A stretch of DNA of 64,000 nt from JAJFJD01 sp965228695 (GTDB lineage: Bacteria > Pseudomonadota > Alphaproteobacteria > UBA8366): NCBI GenBank assembly GCA_965228695.1, contig CBDDIB010000002.1:930001-994000 (forward strand), in the 5' to 3' direction. Made by a program: the position numbers and the translations under genes. The notes under the pieces were generated by a model. That model searched no databases. It was not told where the DNA came from and was given only the letters and a program-made list of their open reading frames with translations. Below are positions 27,401-34,194 of this stretch, piece after piece. Every line of letters starts with the position of its first letter. The first letter of the stretch is position 1.

Positions 27401-28511
27401 CGTCGCGGGCAATACGCCGAAACGGACGGGCCCCGGCGGCACGGCAAATGTCGGCCCGCCGCGACCCGTTCCGGTCGCGAAGGCGCCGCCGGCCCGGCCT
27501 CGTGCGCCAAAGGCGTCTCCCAAAAAGGCTCCCGATGCGCCGCCGCCCGGTGTGACGATCGATCAATCGCCGTTCGACATCAGGATCACCCTGCCCGACG
27601 GGCGTCGCGTCGTGCTCGAACTTGGCGACAAGGTCGGCACGGGTTCCTTCACCGTCGTCCAGCGTCTCGACAACATGAAAGGCTATGTGGTCAAGGTCAC
27701 GAAGGGCGGTGTCACGAAATCCGCCGTCATCCTCGACAAGGTCGGCTACGATATTTTGCAGTCGCTGCCGAAAGGCTTCAGGGAATTCGTGGTCCGCACA
27801 CCGGAAATCATTCACGATTTCAAGATTCGGGCGGCGAACGACAAGGGGCTCGTCAACGGCAGTCTTCGGATTGCTCAGGAAGCGCCGCCGACATTCTGGG
27901 ATGCAACGCGCGGCATAAGGGGCATGACGCTTAAGCAGGCGGAACTGTTCCGCAAGGTTCAGCGCGTCCTGAACGAAAGCGGTGCGGTATGGCTCGACAA
28001 CAAGGCGAACAACTTCGGCTTCGAATTGGCCCGGAACGGCAAAACCCGCCTGGTCATTCACGACACCGGCGGCATCGTGCCGCTGCTCGGCGAGGGCGCC
28101 GAACTGGTGCGGCGCGCGAAGATCTTCCAGCGCTGGATCAGCAGCCCGCCGAAATCCTGGATCAACCGGTATAATCAGGCCGGGAAGGCGGTGGCCGATA
28201 ATCTCGCCGCGTGGCGTCGGGCCGATGCCCTGCCGAAGGGAACGCCGGGCCGCAAGAAGCGCCTGGAACAGGCCGAAAAGGCCTTCAACAATGCGCTTGA
28301 GGCGCAGCAGGATATTCCCTTCCAATATCGCGACAAACTGATGAAGGAATTCGGCCACTGGATCGATACAAAGAAGATGGGCGTGAAGCTCGATGACATC
28401 CAATTCAATCCGGTAAACGGCTTCCGGTATCCGAAGCCGCGCCATCTGATCGCGAACGATAATACGCCGCAGTCCCTTCAGCGGGCCCTGAGGACCGCGA
28501 GCAATTTGTAG
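21465..28511 (+). CDS. Giant exported protein 2, paralogue of giant protein 1
   Basis: 2348 residues from the ATG at 21465 (AAAGGGA before it); an in-frame upstream start lies in the csgG fossil and is rejected. It shares the full layout of giant protein 1: signal peptide ending near SAG at 39; Cys49/Cys60 with the same 11-residue spacing; Pro/Ala linker; Lys/Glu coiled coil; Cys342/Cys347 in NCRGAAC; KAPGCSAG block; second coiled coil; FIWEPIDYFGE and FLEAFEKDP; Cys-His domain with Cys1716 in ENCGLVAAEAVLKDLG and His1807 in GGYHWVRLEKI, 91 residues apart as in the paralogue; a longer Pro-rich linker; then GTGSFTVV, Lys2077, Asp2178-x-Lys2180-x-x-Asn2183 and HDTGG with Asp2200. The extra cysteine next to the catalytic one in protein 1 (FCENC) is Met here, which points to the second cysteine as the functional one. 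The C-terminus HLIANDNT is shared. Confidence 0.9.
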   Translation: MQVFWTADSDWLRPAGAIGRSMLLAFFCLFAAVSTTSAGMVEVEPHVFCSFDKNGVQRHCVNLTPPPVRTFGETYDEQPTETLPSASAPAVSAPAVSAPATASKVETKKEEVPSAPAAASSSSSATEQSYPGTVDSNYDDAKKKAEREAHQRLLHQKSKEALGLSRQRLRSRGGYGNVESIEGADQGTTSSGPDYNAIGSTGAAVGALVKKQEGGLAPPQDGPVCVAGDIAAELQEELDKEREEIDQKLKEIEDELRKRRAEAEKEKRKLEKDKELDKKIKGRKQAKKERKDLNDKRDKLNKKRDKLVEENDKLEADKEGIDKERKDLNKKMQKARKGDPNCRGAACRKLRGQLEDNSRRRVENIKNTGKFQQKWERHRREQRNLAREQAKFEAKLDKGFGQSKEQWKARQARKQARAYSDQMWKLRNRKEALESKRRFGSLSRSEAKELNEVTREYRGLSKNFGDATTGNSKFDARARKMEAKLSADGTTSIDEAVRLDADKINADYKALDDAVKGVEQARDDLRNPQNKADPKKAQKAIRDHEKAQKDVERYRKEYADALKKQPVKYPPVDESDINKARKKYFELKENGGSYREVQDALKEYENLQRADERHWREETRRHKNAQEKVGNKLDEAYEREERLRPLANAGQARKFVDGFNREVRDITGKDGKIDVAKVDAKARQVDRNLAGVAGANAEIAQLNGVRKNLAPGKNGGPSVAERMGLGKDAVKGRLNAVDKKLASARRLRDKYAKGLSAAGLKNKVNPSGQCVVEAATTKFAWAYVKGSRAAANRQKKSASAPKVAMAKGKGTASPAAGQTAKNASQAQNAKQAQQARQAQQYKAPGCSAGGGPKTTCTASRTGSKLARLDRMFHGAPKKKPSPQLASAPARYKAVPSALIAGGVVGGAAAGVLSSAQLEAKIGDLQADSEKIRQSASQAASDRWKAESDAKKAREAAMKARERAYEIRNRATQVADHNKDLSLGYGGLAQSAEERAKALRAKAKAERAAAARYRAAAARYERKAAESKDDKRLAADARQAAANNIEDAQAREKRAAELEAEAKTEEAQASERRAKQVALTNEAKEFDARATAAEEKAAQLEAVADRRRASAQQAASKVEQLNQDFKTTRKKLETAQAQSLTRILEKPPGEDFYSKLPSKKRLEWLRRHVAGWDRLTINQKTRIIATIQYAEARQAAVNRGKELDDFAKSRNITPETLTARAEAIKKLKKQLKTLKDEKFHTNDEVNRMENLKAKIKTETLRLNSDIKEFMRLRERVMQAGLEAQRRLWAADPDSRHQAVSERVGLFAGALGHLRLGREAAAAREKAFAKRKGILERKRAAAKRAGLTKEVARMNRQLERLEAARKEWAKLDARNIETLERVVKNIRWDIASQAISDKLFEISDEDRLQKRAQAFLDRDDKIDAASKRQDDTIRLSVSRIDLKDPKFSASKAVLDHFDSKTTEWAINIGGAYGLIKGGIKGLVGLVKLFIWEPIDYFGEKFEASLQRNLGFRPNLFGTDNQEFLEAFEKDPAKMAKAMFFGLGKQIYDFTRNVKGLGQAVTERDAGNALKKSVSSAEFIGEFFLDPTILLGGIGKVVTALRAGGKVAAGLKAADKVLGNVPSGKVLDDIADAGKNIDAPPPLPANVRNPKLPDSGNLPKGPKAAPGKTPDVAVAPNNPNPGTRAPRGPGRQNPPARPARGPPVGGKCGVQRQLFMENCGLVAAEAVLKDLGIVLSERVQGFLWHFAHGKGLLAQGKGMTVLELAEYLRLTGIAPRRMAVGFHSLEDMGRALAKGREVLVNIQNGAGGYHWVRLEKIGKDAKGNWWVSFGEGGLPKGLSNRIPWKEFDRITRHYPGSPGNGHRLRSLMIDTPAMTAAEKLAARILALENAQLGKKAVQPVPNNPVQQAPLPKNPIGRPPGAPQPLPDISSAPGKFGPPRKSPQPKIEYPSAGPLKNQPTIEFPKAAQKPKPVIEQPKGPAPAVAGNTPKRTGPGGTANVGPPRPVPVAKAPPARPRAPKASPKKAPDAPPPGVTIDQSPFDIRITLPDGRRVVLELGDKVGTGSFTVVQRLDNMKGYVVKVTKGGVTKSAVILDKVGYDILQSLPKGFREFVVRTPEIIHDFKIRAANDKGLVNGSLRIAQEAPPTFWDATRGIRGMTLKQAELFRKVQRVLNESGAVWLDNKANNFGFELARNGKTRLVIHDTGGIVPLLGEGAELVRRAKIFQRWISSPPKSWINRYNQAGKAVADNLAAWRRADALPKGTPGRKKRLEQAEKAFNNALEAQQDIPFQYRDKLMKEFGHWIDTKKMGVKLDDIQFNPVNGFRYPKPRHLIANDNTPQSLQRALRTASNL

Positions 28512-28712
28512 GCCGGCCTGTTAACGCTGAACCTTGGCCATGATTGATCGTGCGGCGGGGATGGTAGTAGATATGGGTTCGCGCCAGATTCCCCGCACCA
28601 CCAAGTTTCCCTAACGATATCAATCGCGTTACCGGGTAGTTGATGCCGACGCTCTTCGCCAGCGAACCGAAGCACTTGACCGCCAGCAGCATAGGCCGTC
28701 GAGCCGCCGAGC
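28512..28712. other. Intergenic region after giant gene 2, with hairpin and tRNA-end-like repeat
   Basis: 201 bases. A hairpin can form between GTGC/GGGGA (28550-28553, 28557-28561) and TCCCC/GCAC (28590-28598), with a three-base bulge and no T tract; it may act as a weak terminator for the giant operon. The right copy of the tRNA-end repeat follows at 28595-28638. No gene is evident. Confidence 0.5.
28595..28638 (+). repeat. Right copy of the degenerate tRNA-end repeat
   Basis: GCACCACCA (28595-28603), 13 bases, then a 22-base box (28617-28638) that matches the tRNA-Ala 3' flank at 9124-9145 in 18 positions, including TCAATCGCGT without mismatch. A GGGTTCG like that of the tRNA T loop lies just upstream at 28575. 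It overlaps a hairpin arm, so part of the likeness may be chance. Confidence 0.35.
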
Positions 28713-29582
28713 CTACTCGTCCCACACCAAATCGTCGTACAAATCCGGCCGGCGGTCGCGCCACCACGGGAACTTCTTTCGTGCTGCCGATGCCTGGTCG
28801 ACGTCGAAAGTGTGGATCAGCAGTTCGACGTCGCTGTCGCTCGCTTCGGCCAGGATCATGCCGCGCGGGCGGACCACCATGCTGCGGCCGATATGGTGGC
28901 GCGGACCTTCGTCGCCGACCCGATTGACCGCCACCACATACGCGCCGTTCTCGAAGGCGCGCATCCGCAGCGGCAAATCCCAGAGCGATTGCCGGTGTTC
29001 GGTGTCGCCGTATGTCGAATAGCAGATCGGCATGAACAGGATCTCGGCGCCGCGTTGGGCCAGCACGCGGCTCGGCTCGGGATACAGCCGGTCATTGCAA
29101 ATCTGTATGCCGATCCGCGCGCCGCACAGGTCGAACACCGGTAGATCGTCGCCGGGCTTGAAATAGAACTTCTCGAAGCTGCCGGTGCCGCCCTGCACTT
29201 CGGTCGGGAAATAGGCGGGGATATGGGTCTTGCGGTAGGTGCCGACCGTCCGGCCGTCGGAATCGAGCACCAGGGCGGCGTTGTAGTAACTGCTCTGGGT
29301 CTTCTCCGCGAAGGGAAAGATCATGGCGAGGCCGCGGGCTTTCGCCGTCTCGAAGATCGGGCTGATCCGGGAATCGGGCAGATGCAGGAAGTAGCGGTCG
29401 AAATCTTCTTCCAGCCGGTTGGGGAAGAACGGCGCCAGAAACAGTTCGCCGAAACAGATCAGGTTGGCGCCGGCATCGGCCGCCTGCTCGACCAACCCGC
29501 AGGCTTCCGTCACGCCGTCGCGGGGATCGTCGCTCAGCACCGGCCCGGTCTGTGCCAGCGCCACGGTCATTTCTCGTCCCAT
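28713..29582 (-). CDS. Carbon-nitrogen hydrolase (nitrilase superfamily, N-carbamoyl/amidase type)
   Basis: 289 residues, one nitrilase-superfamily domain. The catalytic triad is Glu46 in CFGELFLAP, Lys118 in YRKTHIP and Cys162 in GIQICNDR. The sequence FPTEVQGGTGSFEKFYF after the lysine and the C-terminal LYDDLVWDE resemble N-carbamoylputrescine amidase and N-carbamoyl amino acid hydrolases, but substrate cannot be assigned. An alternative start four codons later (MTVALAQTG) is possible. It is divergent from the MmgE/PrpD gene. Confidence 0.9.
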   Translation of the reverse strand: MGREMTVALAQTGPVLSDDPRDGVTEACGLVEQAADAGANLICFGELFLAPFFPNRLEEDFDRYFLHLPDSRISPIFETAKARGLAMIFPFAEKTQSSYYNAALVLDSDGRTVGTYRKTHIPAYFPTEVQGGTGSFEKFYFKPGDDLPVFDLCGARIGIQICNDRLYPEPSRVLAQRGAEILFMPICYSTYGDTEHRQSLWDLPLRMRAFENGAYVVAVNRVGDEGPRHHIGRSMVVRPRGMILAEASDSDVELLIHTFDVDQASAARKKFPWWRDRRPDLYDDLVWDE

Positions 29583-29766
29583 ACGCTCCCTCGGACTCGT
29601 TGAATGTTCGCTTTACCGAATCGGGATCATAGATCAAGGGGCACGCGGCACGCCAACACGCGGCTCGATGCGTGCTTCCATGCTACAATGCCTGCCTGAC
29701 CCCGGCTGGAGGTCTGAATCACCAAACGGGCGCACCCGGACGCCGGAACGCCATCGGGAGGAAATC

Positions 29767-31209
29767 ATGACGCCGGACGCCGCGACAACCGACACCCTGC
29801 ATGTGGAATCCAGCGATCTGGCGGTCGATTTGGCGCAGTTTTGTGCGACGATCGACACCGCGCGCCTCGACCCTCCGGTGGTCGAGGCGGTCAAGACCAA
29901 TATCCTCGATACGCTGTCCTGCGCGCTGGCGGGGTCGTCCGCCCCGGCGATCGCGGAAGTCTCGGGCCTCGTGCGCGAATGGGGCGGGGCGCCGCAGGCC
30001 GACATGTTCGTCTTCGGCGGAAAGTTTCCGGCGCATCACGCCGCGTGGGTCAACGGTGGCATGTCCCATGCCCGCGACTTCGACGACACCCATGACGCGG
30101 CCGTGCTGCACGCGGGCGTTTCCGCGGTTGCCGCCGCGGTCGCGGCCGGTCAGCTGCGCGGCACTCTGTCGGGCGCGGACCTGATCGCGGCGGTTGCCGC
30201 CGGCCTCGAAACCACCTGCCGCCTCGGCGTGGCGTGCAAGTTGGACATCATCGACAGCGGCTTCATCTATACCTCGCTGCTCGGCTATTTCGGCGCGACG
30301 GCGGCGGCGGGCCGGGCGCTTGGCCTAACCACGGAGGAAATGGTGAATGCGTTCGGCATCGTCTACAGCTCGGTGGCGGGCAACCATCAGGTGACGCGCG
30401 ACGCGTCGCTGATGAAACGGCTGCAGCCGGGGCTCGCCGCCCAGGCGGCGGTGGTCGCGGTGCAGCTCGCCAAGCAGGGAATCCGCGGCGCGCAAAACGT
30501 GTTCGAAGGGGTCGACGGGTTCTTCCGCGTGTATCTCCGGAACGAGGTGGATGCCGACGTGGTGCGCAAGGACCTGGGCCGCCGTTTCGAATTCCTGAAT
30601 TTGAGCTACAAGCCCTATCCCTGCTGCCGCGCGGTGCACACGACGGCCAACGCGGTCCTGCAGTTGCGGGCGCAGACCGGCCGCCCCGCGAGCGACGTCA
30701 AGTCGATCAGCGTCGGCGTTACCGGCCCCGGCTATCAGATGGTTTGCGTGCCCGAGCAAGTTCGGCTGGCGCCGCGCACCATCGTCGAGGCGCAGTTCAG
30801 CATTCCCTACGCCGCCGCCGCCGCCTGGACCGACGGCGAATTGGGCCTGCGTCACTTCTCCGACGAGGGATTGCAGCGTGAGGACGTGCTCGACCTCACG
30901 TCACGGGTATCGACATATGTCGACGCCGAGATCGATCGGGACTGGAGCCGATTCATCACGCCGGCCAAGGTGATGGCCGAATTCCAAGATGGCGAGACGG
31001 CGGAAACGCGGGTCGATTATCCGAAGGGGCACCCGAAAAACGTGATGACGGAGGCGGAGTTCGCGGCCAAGGCGGCGGACTGCGCGACCTATGCCGCCGC
31101 GCCGATGCCGGCGGACACGGCGAACCGCCTTATCGCGATGGTCGCCGCGCTCGAAGCCGTGCCCGATATCGCCGCGCTGGCGCGGGTCATGACGGGCGCC
31201 GAGGGCTAG
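29767..31209 (+). CDS. MmgE/PrpD family protein
   Basis: 480 residues from the ATG at 29767, which follows GGGAGGAAATC; a longer open frame reaches back into the divergent gene and is rejected. MmgE/PrpD proteins include 2-methylcitrate dehydratase, cis-aconitate decarboxylase and iminodisuccinate epimerase. Visible family features are NILDTLSCALAGS, the substrate-region AWVNGGMSHARDFDD, and the KPYPCCRAVHTTANAV motif with the conserved lysine and histidine. No prpBC-type genes are nearby, so a methylcitrate role is not supported. Confidence 0.9.
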   Translation: MTPDAATTDTLHVESSDLAVDLAQFCATIDTARLDPPVVEAVKTNILDTLSCALAGSSAPAIAEVSGLVREWGGAPQADMFVFGGKFPAHHAAWVNGGMSHARDFDDTHDAAVLHAGVSAVAAAVAAGQLRGTLSGADLIAAVAAGLETTCRLGVACKLDIIDSGFIYTSLLGYFGATAAAGRALGLTTEEMVNAFGIVYSSVAGNHQVTRDASLMKRLQPGLAAQAAVVAVQLAKQGIRGAQNVFEGVDGFFRVYLRNEVDADVVRKDLGRRFEFLNLSYKPYPCCRAVHTTANAVLQLRAQTGRPASDVKSISVGVTGPGYQMVCVPEQVRLAPRTIVEAQFSIPYAAAAAWTDGELGLRHFSDEGLQREDVLDLTSRVSTYVDAEIDRDWSRFITPAKVMAEFQDGETAETRVDYPKGHPKNVMTEAEFAAKAADCATYAAAPMPADTANRLIAMVAALEAVPDIAALARVMTGAEG

Positions 31210-31252
31210 CGGCCCGGTCGAGCCAGCCCCCATGCTCGGGCCGAATTTCGAA

Positions 31253-31672
31253 TTACGCCGCTCTGCCGCGCGACGATGCAGGGCGCGATGCGGCATAACC
31301 GGCTGCCGCTGACGTGGCCGTCAGGGCGGTGCCCCACGTCATGTCGACGAGGCTCATGACGACCGGCCAATCCCGCAACGTCGCCAGATTGGTCATGTCA
31401 TACGTGCCGTAGGCGAGCAATCCGAAAAGTGCCCCGTTGATGGCGGCGCGATGCCAGGACTGCCTCGCGAGGGCGGGGGCCACGGCGAAATACACGATAC
31501 CCCCGACATAGGCGAGATAGAATCCGCCCGCGACAGCGAAATTCACGTCGTCTCGGAGCAAATCTCCGAGTTGTGATGTAAAATACTCGTCCGCGACATG
31601 GCTTAGCCACACATAGTCTATCCCCAGAAAAACAAGGAGCGCGGCGGCGTAGGCTTTCGCGTAATTCATCAT
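31253..31672 (-). CDS. DUF2177 family membrane protein
   Basis: 139 residues with four hydrophobic segments. The family signature FLGIDYVWL is at the end of the first segment, and GALFGLLAYGTYDMTNLATLRDWP in the third loop is the strongest DUF2177 mark. Function is unknown. It lies 43 bases from the convergent MmgE/PrpD stop and downstream of the glutamate-type dehydrogenase, with 89 bases between. Confidence 0.9.
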   Translation of the reverse strand: MMNYAKAYAAALLVFLGIDYVWLSHVADEYFTSQLGDLLRDDVNFAVAGGFYLAYVGGIVYFAVAPALARQSWHRAAINGALFGLLAYGTYDMTNLATLRDWPVVMSLVDMTWGTALTATSAAAGYAASRPASSRGRAA

Positions 31673-31761
31673 GTCCTCGCGGTTGTTCGCATCGACTCGT
31701 GTCGGTCTCTCCGCAGCTTACGGCGAGACGATGTCGCACCGGAAACGGGAGACGCTTCGCG

Positions 31762-33030
31762 TCAGGATTTGCCGTTAAAGAAGGTATGCGTGCCGCGGGC
31801 GCGCGCGGCATGGCAAATCCGCCTCAGCGCGAGCAAGTATGCCGCAGCCCGCAGCGGCAAATCGCGTTCCTCGCCGAGCTCCAGCACATTCTTCGCTTGG
31901 CTTTCGACCGACTCCTTGAGGCGGTTCCGCACGTCTTCCACCTCCCAGGACATGCCGCTCTTATTTTGCACCCATTCCATGTGCGACACGATGACCCCGC
32001 CGGAATTCGCCAGGATGTCCGGCACCACGGTGACGCCGTTTTCCTCCAGAATGTCGTCCGCGCCGCCGGTTACCGGGCCGTTGGCGATCTCCAGAATGCA
32101 CCGCGCTTGGATATCGGCGGCGTTGTCTTCCGTTATCTGGTCGGCCAGTGCGGCAGGTATCAGCACATCGCACTCGCTCGCCAAGAATTCGGTGTCGTCC
32201 AATTCCTTCGCGGTGCCGTTGGTCGGCCCGCCCTCGACGCTACCGTTTTCCTCCTTGTGCTGGCGCATTTTTTCCGGATCCATTCCGTCCGGGTCGAACA
32301 CGCTTGCCTTGGAATCGGAAACGCCGACGATCGTGTAACCATCGGCGTGGAGAAGACGGGCGCAATGATAGGCCCCATTTCCGAATCCCTGGAAAACCAC
32401 CCGGGCCTTCTCCGGATTCAGGTCGAGGTGATTTTCGAGTCGCCGCAACACATGATAGGCGCCGCGGCCCGTGGCTTCGCTCCGTCCGGCCGATCCTCCC
32501 AGCGCGATCGGCTTTCCCGTAACGATCGCCGGGGTATGGTTCCCGGTGATTATCGAATACTCGTCCGCCATCCACGCCATGACCATTTCGTCGGTGTACA
32601 TGTCCGGCGCGGGAATGTCCCGGTCCGGTCCAATCATGCAGGAGAAGGCTCGCACGTAAGCGCGGCTGAGACGCTCCAATTCCATCGGCGACAGCTCGTG
32701 CACGTCGACCGCCACGCCGCCCTTGGCGCCGCCGAACGGCAAATTCGCCAAGGCGCATTTGAAGGTCATCCAAAAGGCCAGCGTCATGACGTGGTCGACA
32801 TTTACGGAACCGTGGAACCGAATGCCCCCCTTGGTCGGGCCGCGGGTATCGTCATAGCGGCTGCGCCACGCCTTGAAGAGGCGGAGCGATCCGTCGTCCA
32901 TTCGGACAGGCAGGTTCGCGGCCAAGGTCTCCCCGGGATATCGCAACCGTTCGACGACCTCGGGGTCGATATCCGCAAGTTCGGCAATGCGCTCTAGGCG
33001 CTTTCGCGCGGCGGTCAATTGGTCGCCCAT
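31762..33030 (-). CDS. Glu/Leu/Phe/Val-type dehydrogenase (glutamate dehydrogenase)
   Basis: 422 residues. It catalyses reversible oxidative deamination of an amino acid, most likely glutamate, with NAD(P). The catalytic lysine lies in PFGGAKGGVAVD, preceded by MTFKCALANLPFGG. The nucleotide-binding domain shows VVFQGFGNGA. The length and the GRDIPAPDMYTDE-like segment (RDIPAPDMYTDEMVMAWMAD) fit the NAD-type catabolic GDH group of about 420 residues. The start at 33030 is the only ATG near the expected N-terminus. No biosynthetic gltB/D genes are nearby. Confidence 0.93.
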   Translation of the reverse strand: MGDQLTAARKRLERIAELADIDPEVVERLRYPGETLAANLPVRMDDGSLRLFKAWRSRYDDTRGPTKGGIRFHGSVNVDHVMTLAFWMTFKCALANLPFGGAKGGVAVDVHELSPMELERLSRAYVRAFSCMIGPDRDIPAPDMYTDEMVMAWMADEYSIITGNHTPAIVTGKPIALGGSAGRSEATGRGAYHVLRRLENHLDLNPEKARVVFQGFGNGAYHCARLLHADGYTIVGVSDSKASVFDPDGMDPEKMRQHKEENGSVEGGPTNGTAKELDDTEFLASECDVLIPAALADQITEDNAADIQARCILEIANGPVTGGADDILEENGVTVVPDILANSGGVIVSHMEWVQNKSGMSWEVEDVRNRLKESVESQAKNVLELGEERDLPLRAAAYLLALRRICHAARARGTHTFFNGKS

Positions 33031-33157
33031 GGCCTTACCCTCATTTCATTTCTAGTGCCGTTGGATCGTGCGCGAGGCGTGTCCGCGGCACCATCGTCGT
33101 GTGTCGATATCGACGGTGACGCCGCGGGCTGGTGTCGCCTTCTTAAAAGAATGTGAC

Positions 33158-33871
33158 CTAAGAGGATGCGACGGATTTCGCCGCCGCCCTTGCGGCGTCA
33201 TCGACCTTTCCGGATTGCGCAAAATCTTCCTGCGCTTCGCGGTACCGTCCGGCGGCAATCGAATTTCCCTCGCCTTGCATCGCGAGTTGCTCCGCGACAA
33301 AATCCCAATTGACGAGATTGTCACAGAATGTCTCGACGAAATTCGCCCGATCATTCTGATAATCCAGGTAGTAGGCGTGCTCCCAAACGTCGCATGTCAG
33401 CAAAGCCTGTTGACCACGCACCATCGGCGGGACGGCGTTCGGCGTCGAGACCACCCGCAAATGTCCCCCGTCCAGGACCAGCCACGCCCAACCGCTTCCG
33501 AATCGTCCGGTGGCTGCGTCCAGGAATGATTGACGAAACGAATCGAAATCACCGAAATCGTCGTCGATAAGGCGCGCCAATTCGCCGTCGGGACGGCCAC
33601 CGCCATTCGGCTTCATAACCTGCCAAAAAAAGGAATGGTTCCAAACTTGCGCGGCGTTGTTGAACACGCCGGTCTGGTCCTCATCGTTCGCGGTTTTTTG
33701 AATAATCTCTTCGAGCGAGAGACCATCCAAATCGGTGCCTTCAATCGCATCGTTGAGTTTTTGCACATATCCGGCGTGATGCTTGCCGTGGTGGAACTCG
33801 AGGGTCTTGGCGGACATGTGCGGCTCGAGCTCGTCTTTTGCGTAGGGCAAATCGGGCAATGTGATTTTCAC
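33158..33871 (-). CDS. sodB: Iron superoxide dismutase with C-terminal extension
   Basis: 237 residues from a GTG at 33871, chosen because GAGGAG lies just before it and the protein then begins VKITLPDLPYAKD as in known Fe-SODs; the open frame extends upstream by 36 non-homologous codons. Metal ligands are His27, His79, Asp161 and His165. Gln75, four residues before His79 (AAQVWNH), is the Fe-type marker. After about residue 200, where Fe-SODs normally end, a 35-residue helical, Ala-rich tail follows. The enzyme dismutates superoxide in the cytoplasm. A perfect 16-base palindrome lies about 90 bases upstream. Confidence 0.95.
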   Translation of the reverse strand: MKITLPDLPYAKDELEPHMSAKTLEFHHGKHHAGYVQKLNDAIEGTDLDGLSLEEIIQKTANDEDQTGVFNNAAQVWNHSFFWQVMKPNGGGRPDGELARLIDDDFGDFDSFRQSFLDAATGRFGSGWAWLVLDGGHLRVVSTPNAVPPMVRGQQALLTCDVWEHAYYLDYQNDRANFVETFCDNLVNWDFVAEQLAMQGEGNSIAAGRYREAQEDFAQSGKVDDAARAAAKSVASS

Positions 33872-33960
33872 GTTTGTCTCCTCTGCGTCTGTGATTGCGG
33901 TTACCGGTCGATGCGGCATTCCTTTCATTAACACTTCGGATACGGACCTTGTTCCACCGT

Positions 33961-33976
33961 GGATCAAATTTGATCC
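33961..33976. promoter_or_regulatory. Perfect 16-base palindrome upstream of sodB (probable operator)
   Basis: GGATCAAATTTGATCC is a perfect inverted repeat without spacer, 90 bases ahead of the sodB start. Its AT core and symmetry suit a dimeric regulator, and Fe-SOD genes are commonly iron- or redox-controlled. The regulator is not identified. Confidence 0.6.
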
Positions 33977-34124
33977 CAATTACCGGGGTCCCTCTCGACG
34001 CCCGGATTTCGTGATGGAACCAAATGCGCTAGTCCTGGGTTTCTTGAAGATCGGGATTCGGCGTTCCGAATTGTGACAATGGCGTTTGATGCCTTCGTGA
34101 ACATGGCGTCGCGGAACGGCGTGT

Positions 34125-34136
34125 AGATTTAAATCT
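34125..34136. promoter_or_regulatory. Perfect 12-base palindrome upstream of the FMN reductase
   Basis: AGATTTAAATCT lies 59 bases before the GTG start of the FMN reductase. It could be an operator, but a 12-base palindrome is weak evidence alone. Confidence 0.35.
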
Positions 34137-34194
34137 GCCATGTCGTATCGGCCGAATTGATGCATGATGGCGATCGATGATTTGGGAGGGTCCA

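Larger units (their letters stand above)
33872..34194. other. Divergent intergenic region between sodB and the FMN reductase
   Basis: 323 bases hold the promoters of both genes and two perfect palindromes annotated separately (33961-33976 and 34125-34136). No further gene is evident; open frames crossing it lack ribosome sites. Confidence 0.6.

Noticed and set aside
22086..28445. Long minus-strand open frames of 768 and 1034 codons
   Set aside because: They run antisense to giant gene 2; GC-rich, lysine/alanine-coding DNA gives such shadows. No ribosome sites or family motifs.
28511..28520. AGGCCGGCCT palindrome after giant gene 2 as a terminator
   Set aside because: Ten bases without loop or T run; too short to support a termination call.
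29419..29766. Upstream extension of the MmgE/PrpD frame
   Set aside because: It overlaps the divergent hydrolase gene; the ATG at 29767 has a strong ribosome site and matches the family N-terminus.
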